From contig NZ_BAFC01000150.1 of NCBI RefSeq assembly GCF_000248055.1, positions 1 through 51,716 on the forward strand: a stretch of DNA of 51,716 nt, given 5' to 3'. Position numbers and translations under genes: made by a program. The DNA comes from Gordonia sputi NBRC 100414. Its GTDB lineage: Bacteria; Actinomycetota; Actinomycetes; Mycobacteriales; Mycobacteriaceae. The notes beneath the pieces were generated by a model. The model ran no database searches and was not told the origin of the DNA. It saw nothing but the letters and a program-made list of their open reading frames with translations. Of the stretch, positions 16,315 through 24,362 are shown piece after piece. The first letter of the stretch is position 1; each line of letters opens with the position of its first letter.

Positions 16315-17958
16315 TCAGGGGTCCTCGGGTGCGTGGACGAGGGTGCGGTGCATGCGCAGGGTGCTCCGGATTCCGGGCGCGATCGGGGTCGACGGATCGG
16401 TGCGGTAACACCAGTCGAGTGCTTCGTACCCCACCCGACACAGCGCGATGTGGCGCGGCCACCGCGGTGTTGCCCAGTCCGGTTCGTCGCTGGCGCTGTC
16501 GGTTGCACTCATCTCGGCCTCGAGAAGCGCCCACTGCAGGTCACGCCGGGCCGCGAGCATGTGCGGTGAACCGATCGGTGAGAGCGCGGCGTCGTCGAGG
16601 AGATGGTCGACGTAGTCGAGGACGTCGGTGTCGGCGCGTGCCCACGTGCGTCGGTGCGCGTGCGGAAACAGCCACAACAGTGCCGCGACGGCCAACGTGA
16701 CGCCGAGCAGCGTTTCGAGGAATCGATCTCGCACGGGGATGGTGATGTCGGAGTCGGGGTTGCCCATGAGCATGGCGAGTGGAGTGATGAACGAGACCGC
16801 GACGCCGTAGTTGCCGACGATGGTCAGCTCGATCAAAACGTTGAGCAGCGCGATCACCACGATGAGCCATAGCGTGGTGAGACCGAGCTGGTGGAGTCCG
16901 ACGAAGAACACCAGGCCGACGATGGTTCCGGCGAGCCGGTGTGTGGCACGGATGACGCCCCGGATGCGGTCGGGGCCCAACTGCAACACCAAGACGGTGC
17001 CGAGGATTGCCCAGTCGGGGCGCGAGAGGCCGATCGCGAGCGATGCCACGCCCGCGACCAGCGCGGTGAGTGCGACGCGGGCAGTGGTGACGCGTGCATG
17101 GCTGTAGCTGCGGAGTGCTGTGGACAGGCGATGTCGCACCGATGGTCGACGCAGCGGCGGCGACAGCGGACCCGGCGGTGCCACGTGGAACTGATGCAAC
17201 GACGTCCAGAGTCGTTGTGCGAGCGGAGTGTCGGTGGCAGCGGCGTCGTGCAGGACCGTCCACGCGTTGAGCGTCGACATCGCCACGCCGTGTCGATGCG
17301 CGGGATCGGTGGACTGATTGTCGGCGAGGTAGGCGTCGATCGTCGCGATTGCGGCGAGCGTCGCCGCCCTCTGGGGGCCTTCCGGACGCCACAGCGCTGG
17401 AGCCATTCCGACGACGAGTGAACTCAATCCACCCGCGCACGTCGCGATGACCAGCGCGGGAACGTCGACGCCGTGCCGGGTCACCACCGAGGAGATGCAG
17501 GCGGTGAGCACGAAGAAGAATGGCCCGGGCGGACCGAGGCGCATGGCGTTGACGGTGAACACCGTCGCCGACGCCCACGCCACGAGCGCGACGACCACCC
17601 CCAACGCGACCACCGTGCTCGGGTGGGGACCGGCGAGGTGGCCGAGGAGTCCGAACAGCCCGGCCGCGCCGATCAACACCACGGCTGCGAGCACGATCAC
17701 CCGCCACCGCACTCGGTAGGGCCGCTTCTCGCCGTAGAGCACTGCGAAGGCGCCGAGTGCGGCCAGTAAGGAGTCGCGCTCGAATCCGAGGGCGAGCAGG
17801 ATGCCTGCGGGTACCGCGAACGCGAGGCCCGCTCGGAGTGCTGCGGGCCAGCGCCCGCGAACGTCGGGTATTGCGAAGAGTGCACGCCTGACGTGCAGGC
17901 GAGGGGGAGGCTGTGGGCGCAGCGGTTCAGATGGTGTTGGCGAGTCAGAGCCGGGCAC
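16315..17958 (-). CDS. FUSC-family (aromatic acid exporter-like) membrane protein
   Basis: The 547-residue protein has a GTG start and two sets of membrane spans, as in FUSC/YccS-type proteins. An N-terminal hydrophobic block covers about residues 35-185, a cytoplasmic helical region about 190-300, and a second block about 300-440 with the FUSC-2 motif RPDWAILGTVLVLQLGPD followed by RATHRLAGTIVGLVFF. The C-terminal cytoplasmic part holds a YEALDWCYR-like helix. Relatives export p-hydroxybenzoic or other aromatic acids, or fusaric acid, but many actinobacterial members are uncharacterised. It lies upstream of leuA on the same strand, but the leuA leader has its own promoter. Confidence 0.82.
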   Translation of the reverse strand: MPGSDSPTPSEPLRPQPPPRLHVRRALFAIPDVRGRWPAALRAGLAFAVPAGILLALGFERDSLLAALGAFAVLYGEKRPYRVRWRVIVLAAVVLIGAAGLFGLLGHLAGPHPSTVVALGVVVALVAWASATVFTVNAMRLGPPGPFFFVLTACISSVVTRHGVDVPALVIATCAGGLSSLVVGMAPALWRPEGPQRAATLAAIATIDAYLADNQSTDPAHRHGVAMSTLNAWTVLHDAAATDTPLAQRLWTSLHQFHVAPPGPLSPPLRRPSVRHRLSTALRSYSHARVTTARVALTALVAGVASLAIGLSRPDWAILGTVLVLQLGPDRIRGVIRATHRLAGTIVGLVFFVGLHQLGLTTLWLIVVIALLNVLIELTIVGNYGVAVSFITPLAMLMGNPDSDITIPVRDRFLETLLGVTLAVAALLWLFPHAHRRTWARADTDVLDYVDHLLDDAALSPIGSPHMLAARRDLQWALLEAEMSATDSASDEPDWATPRWPRHIALCRVGYEALDWCYRTDPSTPIAPGIRSTLRMHRTLVHAPEDP

Positions 17959-17982
17959 CGGTCAACCCTACGGCCGGTTCGG

Positions 17983-18855
17983 TCAGGGGGTGTAGCGCAG
18001 CCAGTCGACTTTCATCGTCGCCGGGTTGGGCGTCGAAGAGTTCGTCGGACCAGGCCACACACCGCCGACGGCAAGGTTCAGGATCGGGTACATCGGCTTG
18101 TCGAAGACCCACCGCTGGCCGGCGCTGAGGTCGGCGCGATTGACGGTGTACACCGAGCGTCCGTCGAAGAGGAACGTGATCGAGGTGGCTGTCTTTCGGA
18201 CGCCGTAGGTGTGGAAGTCGGTGGGGTCGATGCCCAGGATGTCGGAGCCGCGCTGGTACTTGCCGTTGGCGCCGTCGGGAAGGGGGATGGCGTCGGGAAG
18301 GATGTCGCGCAGCGACCCGGCGTCGGCCGAACCGAAGCCGCCGGAACCCGTCGGACCGTGGACGCCGATGTGCACGAAGTCGGAGTTGTTGATGTGTTCG
18401 GCGATGTCGATCTCGCCTGCCTTGGGGAATCCGACTTCCCAGATGTCGGCTCCGAGTAGCCAGAATCCGCTGTGCAGGCCTGCGCCACCGGGTAGCGACA
18501 GCCGCGCGGAGATGGTGCCGTAGGTGAATTCGCGCTTGCCCTTGGTGTTCAGTCGGGCCGACGTCCACCCGCCGCCGGAGTTCTTGGCCTCGATGACGAG
18601 GTGTCCGCTGCCGTCGAGGCGTGAGTTCTCGCGGCTCGACGTGTAGGTCTGCTTTTCGTCGTTACCCCAGCCGCCCCCTCCTGTTTCGTAGTTCCAGAGG
18701 GCACTGTTGGGGGCCGATCCGGCCGCACCGACGAACTCGTCGGAGAACGCCGTGTCTGCCGCATGGGCGGTGGGTCCGGCTGTGGCCATGGCGGCGCCGA
18801 TGCTGCCGACGGTCAGGGCTGTCACGATCGCACGACGGAGGAAGTACACAGGCAA
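17983..18855 (-). CDS. secreted glycoside hydrolase family 16 (beta-glucanase-like)
   Basis: A signal peptide (RRAIV, then a hydrophobic core ending PTAHAAD) precedes a GH16 jelly-roll domain. The catalytic ExDxxE motif is intact as E148-I-D150-I-A-E153 (nucleophile, helper and acid/base). Upstream GFWLLGADIWEVGFPKAGE and downstream DFHTYGV and PMYPILNLAVGG are typical of laminarinase-type beta-1,3-glucanases, which cleave fungal or plant beta-glucans outside the cell. The start is unsure: TTG at 18855 or GTG at 18849; neither has a good ribosome binding site. No carbohydrate-binding module is present. It is divergent from the hemophore-like gene, sharing a 223-bp intergenic region. Confidence 0.88.
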   Translation of the reverse strand: MPVYFLRRAIVTALTVGSIGAAMATAGPTAHAADTAFSDEFVGAAGSAPNSALWNYETGGGGWGNDEKQTYTSSRENSRLDGSGHLVIEAKNSGGGWTSARLNTKGKREFTYGTISARLSLPGGAGLHSGFWLLGADIWEVGFPKAGEIDIAEHINNSDFVHIGVHGPTGSGGFGSADAGSLRDILPDAIPLPDGANGKYQRGSDILGIDPTDFHTYGVRKTATSITFLFDGRSVYTVNRADLSAGQRWVFDKPMYPILNLAVGGVWPGPTNSSTPNPATMKVDWLRYTP

Positions 18856-18878
18856 GGCTTACCATAGTTCTTTGCCTG
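18849..18878. promoter_or_regulatory. inverted repeat over the GH16 start
   Basis: CAGGCAA (18849-18855) and TTGCCTG (18872-18878) are perfect 7-bp inverted arms 16 bp apart, overlapping the GH16 initiation region. A third CTTTGCCTG copy lies at 18943-18951, nearer the divergent gene. The central GGCTTACC resembles half of an IdeR/DtxR iron box only weakly (12 of 19 positions by eye). Confidence 0.45.
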
Positions 18879-19078
18879 TCGCATGAGGGCGTTCTGTCGG
18901 ATTGGCGACGAATAAGGGTACTTTGGCGTTGACTGAAAGTCCCTTTGCCTGAGCATTACTGGGCGTTCGCACTGCGAATTCTCAGGCGGCACTTAGCTTT
19001 TGCGGGTTTGCTTCGAGTGGCCGCCGAAAGGCTGGTCGCGACACTCAACCGTGAGTGTGTGCCGAGAAAGGGAAAGAC

Positions 19079-19516
19079 ATGTCACGTTTGTTCACCGGAG
19101 CGACGTCGCGCCGCATCACCCTCGCGTTGGCCGGTGTCGGCGTCGCGAGCGCGATCGCGACGGGTGGGGTGGCGCAAGCCGCTCCGGTCCCTCATTCGCC
19201 GGCGAAGCCCGCACCTGCTCAGACCACCCCGGTGCCCGGCACCAAGTGCACGCTGGCCGGAGTCGAGAAGGTGTTGGCCAAAGAAGATCCCGCGCTCTGG
19301 AAAGAGATCCAGTCTCATCCGCGCGCCAAGCAGCATTTCGAGAACACGATCGTGCTGACGCCTGCTCAGCGCAAGCAGCAGCGTGAAGAGATGCACAAGA
19401 AGCACCCCGAGCGCGCTGAGATCAAGAACTTCTTGCGCGACCACGGTCTTGCCAAGAAGGACCACAGCGCGCACCGCGCCGCGATCAAGAAGGCGCTCGA
19501 GACCTGTAGCGGGTAG
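19079..19516 (+). CDS. small secreted hemophore-related protein
   Basis: The ATG at 19079 follows a GAGAAAGGGAAAG ribosome-binding stretch. The 145-residue product has a signal peptide (RRITLALAGVGVASAIATGG, cleavage near AQAAP). A Pro/Ala-rich linker and a helical domain of about 95 residues follow. One cysteine is at its start (GTKCTLAGVEKVLAKEDP) and one is two residues before its end (ETCSG), likely a disulfide. This two-cysteine, all-helical layout resembles the Rv0203-type hemophore-related family of Mycobacteriales, which bind or relay haem outside the cell. The central part is rich in His and Lys. Family assignment is by pattern only; a generic secreted helical protein remains possible. 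Confidence 0.6.
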   Translation: MSRLFTGATSRRITLALAGVGVASAIATGGVAQAAPVPHSPAKPAPAQTTPVPGTKCTLAGVEKVLAKEDPALWKEIQSHPRAKQHFENTIVLTPAQRKQQREEMHKKHPERAEIKNFLRDHGLAKKDHSAHRAAIKKALETCSG

Positions 19517-19562
19517 GGGTTTGGGCGAGGTGGTTTCGTCTCGGCTGCTCGCTTCGCTCGCG

Positions 19563-19610
19563 GCCGGCTCAACCGGCGGGAGGGCCGGCTCAACCGGCGG
19601 GAGGGCCGGC
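19563..19610. repeat. 21-bp tandem repeat with internal hairpin at the nitroreductase 3' end
   Basis: A 21-bp unit (GCCGGCTCAACCGGC followed by GGGAGG) occurs at 19563 and 19584 with a partial third copy at 19605. Each unit contains the hairpin GCCGG-CTCAA-CCGGC. The nitroreductase stop codon (19590-19592) lies inside it. It separates two convergent genes and probably serves as a bidirectional terminator. Confidence 0.65.
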
Positions 19611-20273
19611 GCGGAACGGCTCGCCCCAGTGGCCGCTGAATGCGACCTCGTCGAGGGGTAGCCGTTCGCGCGGCTCGGCGTCGCGGTCGCGGATCTTTTC
19701 GGACAGTGTCGAGGGGTCGGCGAGATGTCCGACGGCGAGCATCGCGAGCGGCTTCTTATCGGCGGGTATGCCGAAAGCTGTTCTGGCGGAATCCTTGTCG
19801 AATCCGGCGAGTGGATGTCCGTTGAGACCGAGTGCGCCACACTGCAGGATCATCTGCGCCAACGCCAGCCCGAGGTCGACGCCGCCGTAGAGGTCGGGCT
19901 TGGGGTCGGACGGATCGTCGGTGGTGCACAACAGGATCAGCGCACCCGCGGCGGGCGCCCACGTCGTGTTGCCTCGGTTGAGAGTGGCGGTCAGGGCGTC
20001 GAACGTCTCGTCGCCGCGTAGACCGACCACGAACCTCACCGGTTGCATGCGTCCCCACGTGGGCGCCCACCGCCCGGCGTCGAGGATCTCGGTGACCTCG
20101 TCGACCGAGACGGTGGCCTCGGCGTCGTAGCCGCGAGCGCTCCAGCGCTGACTGATCAGTTCATGCACCGCGCCAACGGTACTGGAGTCCAACGGGACTG
20201 GAGCAGCGTGCGGGACCGAGCGGGCTTCCGCGACGGGGCTAACTGTCCTGCGCGGCAGGCAGTTCGGCATCAA
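19590..20273 (-). CDS. nitroreductase family protein
   Basis: The frame is 227 residues from the ATG at 20273. Its core is the FMN-binding nitroreductase fold: RWSARGYD (about residues 43-50), LDAGRWAPTWGRMQPVRFVV (about 65-84), GVDLGLALAQMILQCGALGLNGHPLAGFD, and KPLAMLAVGHLAD near the end. These enzymes reduce nitro compounds or quinones with NAD(P)H. The start is uncertain: the ATG overlaps the upstream MFS gene by 35 bp, and a GTG at 20166-20168 would give 192 residues beginning just before the conserved ISQRWSARGYD. It follows the MFS exporter on the same strand and may be co-expressed with it. Confidence 0.85.
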   Translation of the reverse strand: MMPNCLPRRTVSPVAEARSVPHAAPVPLDSSTVGAVHELISQRWSARGYDAEATVSVDEVTEILDAGRWAPTWGRMQPVRFVVGLRGDETFDALTATLNRGNTTWAPAAGALILLCTTDDPSDPKPDLYGGVDLGLALAQMILQCGALGLNGHPLAGFDKDSARTAFGIPADKKPLAMLAVGHLADPSTLSEKIRDRDAEPRERLPLDEVAFSGHWGEPFRAGPPAG

Positions 20274-21816
20274 CCGACTGCTCGACGCCGTGAGGTGTGC
20301 GCATCACGATGGCGAGAATCATGCCGAGCACACCGAGAGCGATCACCGAGGCGAGCGACGCCGCGTGGATGCCGTTGACGAACGCCTCCTTGGCCGCGTC
20401 GGCGAGTTCGACACCCGCGGGTCCCATGTCGTGGGAGCGGTGCAGCGTCTCGCCGAGTGTGTCGCCGAACGCCCAGCCGTCGCCGTGTTCACGGAACATC
20501 AGCGTCGCGAGCGAGCCGAGCAGTGCCAGGCCGAGTGCGGTTCCCAGCTCGAAGCTGGTCTCCGAGATGCCCGACGCCGCTCCGGATCGCTCCGCGGGCA
20601 CCGAGCCGACGACGACGTCGTACACCAGCGAGAACTGGATGCCGTAGCCGATACCGGCGATCGAGGTGAACACGAGGTAGACCCACAGCGGGCTGGACGT
20701 CGTGAGCCACAGCAGTCCCAGGTTGCCCGCGGCGGCGAGTGCGACCGACCCGACGAACGCGGTCCGCATGCCGACACGTGAGGCGATGCGCGTCGCACCG
20801 ATGGAGAACACCGCGACGGCGATCGCCATCGGCAGGCCGGCAAGCGCGGCGTCGAGGACGTCGAAGTCGCGCACCGACTGCAGGTAGACGCCCGTCAGGT
20901 ACGACATTCCACCGAGCGCCATCATGCCGAACAGTGCGACCGTCACGGCAGCGCTGAACTGGACGTTGCGGAACAGTTTCAGGTCGAGCAGTGGCGCTGG
21001 GGTCCGACGCTGGTGCATCAGGAAGAACATGAACATCACGACACCGACCACGCCGACTGCTGCGACCGGGAGGGCGGCACCTTCCGAGGCCATCGTCTTG
21101 ATCGAGTAGACGATCGGCAGGATGGCGAGCAGGGAGAGTCCGACGCCGATGAAGTCGAACGGTTCACCCGTACCCGCGCGATACTCGGGAATCAGCTTGG
21201 GTGCGAGCAGGAACAGCACGGCGAGTACCGGCACGTTGATCAGGAAGACGACACCCCACCAATAGTGGTGCAGCAGAACGCCCCCGACGACGGGTCCGAT
21301 GGCCGAACCGCCCGCGAATGCGGCGGTCCACACGCCAATCGCCCTGCCACGTGCCTTCGCGTCGGGAAACATGTTGGCGATCAACGACAGGCTCGACGGC
21401 ATCAGCGTCGCACCACCGATACCCATCAACGCGCGAGCCGCGATCAGGATGCCCGCGGTAGGAGCGAACGCTGCGATGACCGAGGCGATGCCGAACAGTG
21501 CGGCACCCAACAGCAAGATGCGTCGACGGCCGACGCGGTCTCCGACGTTGCCCATCGTGATGAGCAACCCTGCGATGAGGAAGCCGTAGATGTCGAGAAT
21601 CCACAGCTGCTGCGCGGCGCTGGGATCGAGCGCGTCAGTGATAGCCGGGATCGCGAGGTAGAGGACGGAGAAGTCCATCGACACCAGGAGCACCGGAAGT
21701 GTCAGTACGGCCAGTCCCCACCACGCGCGTCGATCTGCGCCCGGATTTTCGCGGGTGCGCTTCTCGGACGGACGGATGCGGACGGACATGACTGACGGAC
21801 GGATGCGGACGGACAT
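20239..21816 (-). CDS. MFS multidrug exporter (DHA2, 14-TM)
   Basis: The 525-residue protein has 14 spans, the arrangement of the EmrB/QacA/LfrA group that exports drugs and dyes by proton antiport. The MFS motif A appears as GNVGDRVGRRRIL after TM2, and motif C-like GPVVGGVLLHHYWWGVVFLINVP lies in TM5. The ATG at 21816 has AAGGAG about 10 bp upstream. A second ATG at 21789 is part of a perfect 27-bp duplication, so the protein begins with MSVRIRPSV twice. It is divergent from a TetR gene across paired operators; that TetR gene is frameshifted, so this exporter may be derepressed. Confidence 0.92.
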   Translation of the reverse strand: MSVRIRPSVMSVRIRPSEKRTRENPGADRRAWWGLAVLTLPVLLVSMDFSVLYLAIPAITDALDPSAAQQLWILDIYGFLIAGLLITMGNVGDRVGRRRILLLGAALFGIASVIAAFAPTAGILIAARALMGIGGATLMPSSLSLIANMFPDAKARGRAIGVWTAAFAGGSAIGPVVGGVLLHHYWWGVVFLINVPVLAVLFLLAPKLIPEYRAGTGEPFDFIGVGLSLLAILPIVYSIKTMASEGAALPVAAVGVVGVVMFMFFLMHQRRTPAPLLDLKLFRNVQFSAAVTVALFGMMALGGMSYLTGVYLQSVRDFDVLDAALAGLPMAIAVAVFSIGATRIASRVGMRTAFVGSVALAAAGNLGLLWLTTSSPLWVYLVFTSIAGIGYGIQFSLVYDVVVGSVPAERSGAASGISETSFELGTALGLALLGSLATLMFREHGDGWAFGDTLGETLHRSHDMGPAGVELADAAKEAFVNGIHAASLASVIALGVLGMILAIVMRTPHGVEQSVDAELPAAQDS

Positions 21817-21820
21817 GACT
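21767..21820 (-). repeat. perfect 27-bp tandem duplication of the MFS start region
   Basis: 21767-21793 and 21794-21820 are identical, each including an ATG and the next eight codons. The strong ribosome binding site lies outside the duplication, next to the 21816 ATG, so the upstream ATG is used and the second copy adds nine residues. Confidence 0.9.
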
Positions 21821-21879
21821 ACTGCTCTCCTTCGATAGGGCTGGATGCGTCGACGTCATCGGTGTGCCCTCGGGCATGC

Positions 21880-21926
21880 GCGTACGCCGTACGCATCGAC
21901 GGTACGGTGATGAGTACGCTGTACGC
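21880..21926. promoter_or_regulatory. paired TetR-type operators between MFS and TetR genes
   Basis: GCGTACGCCGTACGC (21880-21894, perfect 6-3-6) and GAGTACGCTGTACGC (21912-21926, one arm base different) are 32 bp apart start to start, about three helical turns. They lie in the 143-bp divergent region between the exporter and the regulator. This is the layout expected of a self-regulating TetR repressor controlling an efflux gene. Confidence 0.7.
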
Positions 21927-21959
21927 AAACAATTTATTCCCGCAATGTGAGGAGAGTCG

Positions 21960-22641
21960 GTGGCCGACGAGCGTGCGCCCAAGCTCACCACCGCGGTCAT
22001 TGTCGACACCGCGATCGACGTGGCCGACCGGGACGGGCTGCCCGCGCTGTCGATGCGACGCATCGCCGATGAACTCGGCGTCGGCGCGATGTCGCTCTAC
22101 CGGCACATCGCAGACAAGGACGCGCTGCTCGAGGCGATGGCCGAGGAGATCGGTCGTCGATTTCCCTATCCCGTCGACGACCCCGGCCCGTGGTCGTGGC
22201 GTGAACGCGTGGCGATCGCCGTCGACGTCGATTGGCAGCTCTATCGCAGGCACCCATGGGTGGTTGCTGGCCTACTCGGCGCCGCGCTACAGCTTCGGTG
22301 TCGACGCACTCGAGGGGCTCGACTGGCTCGCGGCGGGTTTCACCGACCTCGGCGTCGACATCACCACGGCTACCGAGATGGCACTCGCGGTGTGGAACTA
22401 CGTCAACGGCGTCGCGCTCGCACAGGTCAGTGAACAGTTGCTCGACGCATCGCCCGGTGAACGTCCGAGCGGACTCGCCGATCTCATCGCCGGTCGGGTC
22501 ACCTCGCGGTTGCCGCACCTGTCCACGCTGTCCGACGCCGCAGAGGCCGCACGGTTGAATGATCCGCGCGCGTTGCTCGACGCCGGCGTCGACTATCTGT
22601 GTGCTGGGTTCGAGGCGAAAGCGGCGTCGTCGACGTCGTAG
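21960..22641 (+). pseudogene. TetR-family repressor with a one-base frameshift
   Basis: GTG at 21960 (GAGGAGAG 7 bp upstream) opens a TetR N-terminal domain: VIVDTAIDVADRDGLPALSM, then RRIADELGVGAMSLYRHIADK. The frame holds to the codons for HPWV (22251-22262), after which it turns arginine-rich. Removing one G at 22262-22263 restores a continuous C-terminal TetR ligand domain (LLAYSAPRYSFGVDALEGL to the TAG at 22639-22641), 226 residues in all. The total length, 682 bp, is one more than a multiple of three, which agrees. Either the repressor is inactive in this strain or the extra base is a sequence error in the GGTGGTTG context. Paired operators lie just upstream. Confidence 0.82.
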
Positions 22642-22666
22642 GTGACATCGACGACGCCGCGTCGGA

Positions 22667-24127
22667 TCAATCGAGTGCTGTCTCGACCGGGCGCGGGCGT
22701 GCCTCGCCCTGGGTGAGTGCCATCAGCACCCCGCCCGCTGTCAGCAGGATGGCTGCACACAATACGGTGACTGTCATGCCGTGGGCGAATGTGATTGTCG
22801 ACGTGGGCATTCCGCGTGTTGCTGCCCCGAAGACGGCGACCATGATCGCCAAGCCGACTGTGCCGCCGAGCTGTTGAGCGGTGTTGACCAAGCCCGACGC
22901 CGCGCCGGCATCCTGAGGGTCGACGCCGCGCAGTGACGCCGTGGTCAGCGACAGGAAGGCCATACCGCCGCCCGCGCCGACGAGGATGAACGGCCCGAGT
23001 AGTGACAGGTACGGTGTATGAGCGTCGAGAGTGCTCAGCCAGTATAGGCCGGCTGCCGCCGCGCCGAAGGCGATGAGCAGAAGCGTGCGAGTACTCAAGC
23101 GTGGCACCAGAACTCGCGCACTCAACTGTGATGCGCCGAACGTCGCCGCCGTCATCGGCAGGTACGCCAATCCGGTCTCGAGTGGGCCGTAGTGGAGCAC
23201 TTCCTGCATGTACTGGGTGAGGAAGAACATCATGCCCATGAACCCCGCGACCATCACCAGTCGACCGGCGAATGCAGCGCTTCGCGGGGTCGAGGCGAAG
23301 AGCCGCAGCGGTGTGATCGGTTGGTGTGCACGGTCTTCGGCGTAGACGAACGCGCCGAGAAGTGCGGCACCTGCGACGAGGGCAATGACGGTGATCGTGC
23401 TGCTCCATCCGTGCTCCGCAGCATTGACGAGGCCGTACACGATGAGACCGATTCCTGCGGTGGACAATACGGCACCAGGTAGATCAAAGGAGCCGCGCTC
23501 GCGTGTGGTGCGAGGCAGCGACAGCGCACCCGCGACGATCACCACGAGTCCGATCGGCACATTGACGAAGAAGACCCAGCGCCAGTCGAGCCACTGCACG
23601 AGCGCTCCGCCGGAGACGAGACCAAGCGAGAATCCGCCGATGGACACGGCTGTGAAGAGCGCCAGTGCGCGAGTGCGCTGGTGGCCGTCGGAGAATCTGG
23701 TCATCAGCAGTGCCAGTGCCGCCGGCGCGGCGATTGCGGCACCGACGCCCTGCAGGGCGCGGGCGACGAGGAGCATCGTCGAATCGGTTGCGAGGCCACC
23801 GAATGCCGATGCCGCGACGAACAGTCCGAGGCCGTCGAGGAAGGTGCGGCGTCGACCGAGAATGTCGCCGAGGCGTGCGCCGAGTAGTAGGAGCCCACCG
23901 AAGGTGAGCGTGTAGGCGTTGAGCACCCAGGAGAGATTCGACGTCGAAAAGCCAAGGGAGCGTTGAATATCGGGTAGTGCGACGTTGACGATGGTCGCGT
24001 CGACCACCACCATCAACTGGCATCCGAGCACTGCGACCAGCACCAGGGCGTCGGTGTTGATGCGCGAGCGTAGGCCTGAGCCCGAAGGTGTCGAATCTGC
24101 CGTGCGATCAATGGAGGAAAGGGACAT
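22667..24127 (-). CDS. MFS multidrug exporter (DHA2)
   Basis: The 486-residue protein has about 14 hydrophobic spans. DHA2 hallmarks include MVVVDATIVNVALPDIQRSL in TM1, WVLNAYTLTFGGLLLLGARL in TM2, motif A as GARLGDILGRRRTFLDG, and motif C-like SGGALVQWLDWRWVFFVNVP in TM5. It probably exports hydrophobic toxic compounds. It converges on the frameshifted TetR gene (25-bp gap) and is divergent from an intact TetR gene (24363), whose likely operators lie about 107-145 bp upstream of this start. The two exporters in this region are diverged paralogues rather than a recent duplication. Confidence 0.92.
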   Translation of the reverse strand: MSLSSIDRTADSTPSGSGLRSRINTDALVLVAVLGCQLMVVVDATIVNVALPDIQRSLGFSTSNLSWVLNAYTLTFGGLLLLGARLGDILGRRRTFLDGLGLFVAASAFGGLATDSTMLLVARALQGVGAAIAAPAALALLMTRFSDGHQRTRALALFTAVSIGGFSLGLVSGGALVQWLDWRWVFFVNVPIGLVVIVAGALSLPRTTRERGSFDLPGAVLSTAGIGLIVYGLVNAAEHGWSSTITVIALVAGAALLGAFVYAEDRAHQPITPLRLFASTPRSAAFAGRLVMVAGFMGMMFFLTQYMQEVLHYGPLETGLAYLPMTAATFGASQLSARVLVPRLSTRTLLLIAFGAAAAGLYWLSTLDAHTPYLSLLGPFILVGAGGGMAFLSLTTASLRGVDPQDAGAASGLVNTAQQLGGTVGLAIMVAVFGAATRGMPTSTITFAHGMTVTVLCAAILLTAGGVLMALTQGEARPRPVETALD

Positions 24128-24233
24128 GTGGCCGCTCTTTTCGAAAGATTGGATCGGCGGAACAGTGCACTGGATTCGGCGTGAGTCTGATCGGGCTCAC
24201 CCACGCCGGTGTGGAGTACACTCGCTGGAGAAA

Positions 24234-24272
24234 CGGAAGCTTCCTCCGATTAATATACGGAGGGTTCCTCCG
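24234..24272. promoter_or_regulatory. two CGGA(A/G)G-N3-CCTCCG operators
   Basis: CGGAAGCTTCCTCCG (24234-24248) and CGGAGGGTTCCTCCG (24258-24272, perfect 6-3-6) are 24 bp apart, flanking an A/T-rich ATTAATATA stretch that could hold a -10 element. They lie between the divergent MFS (start 24127) and TetR (start 24363) genes, and are the probable binding sites of that TetR protein. Confidence 0.7.
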
Positions 24273-24362
24273 CTTTGCAACTGTTTTGTTCGCTGCGCCG
24301 CTGTGCTCGATCTGTGTGCGCGGCGTCGTCGGTGTTGTTCGTGTCGGAAGGTAGGAGTCGAC

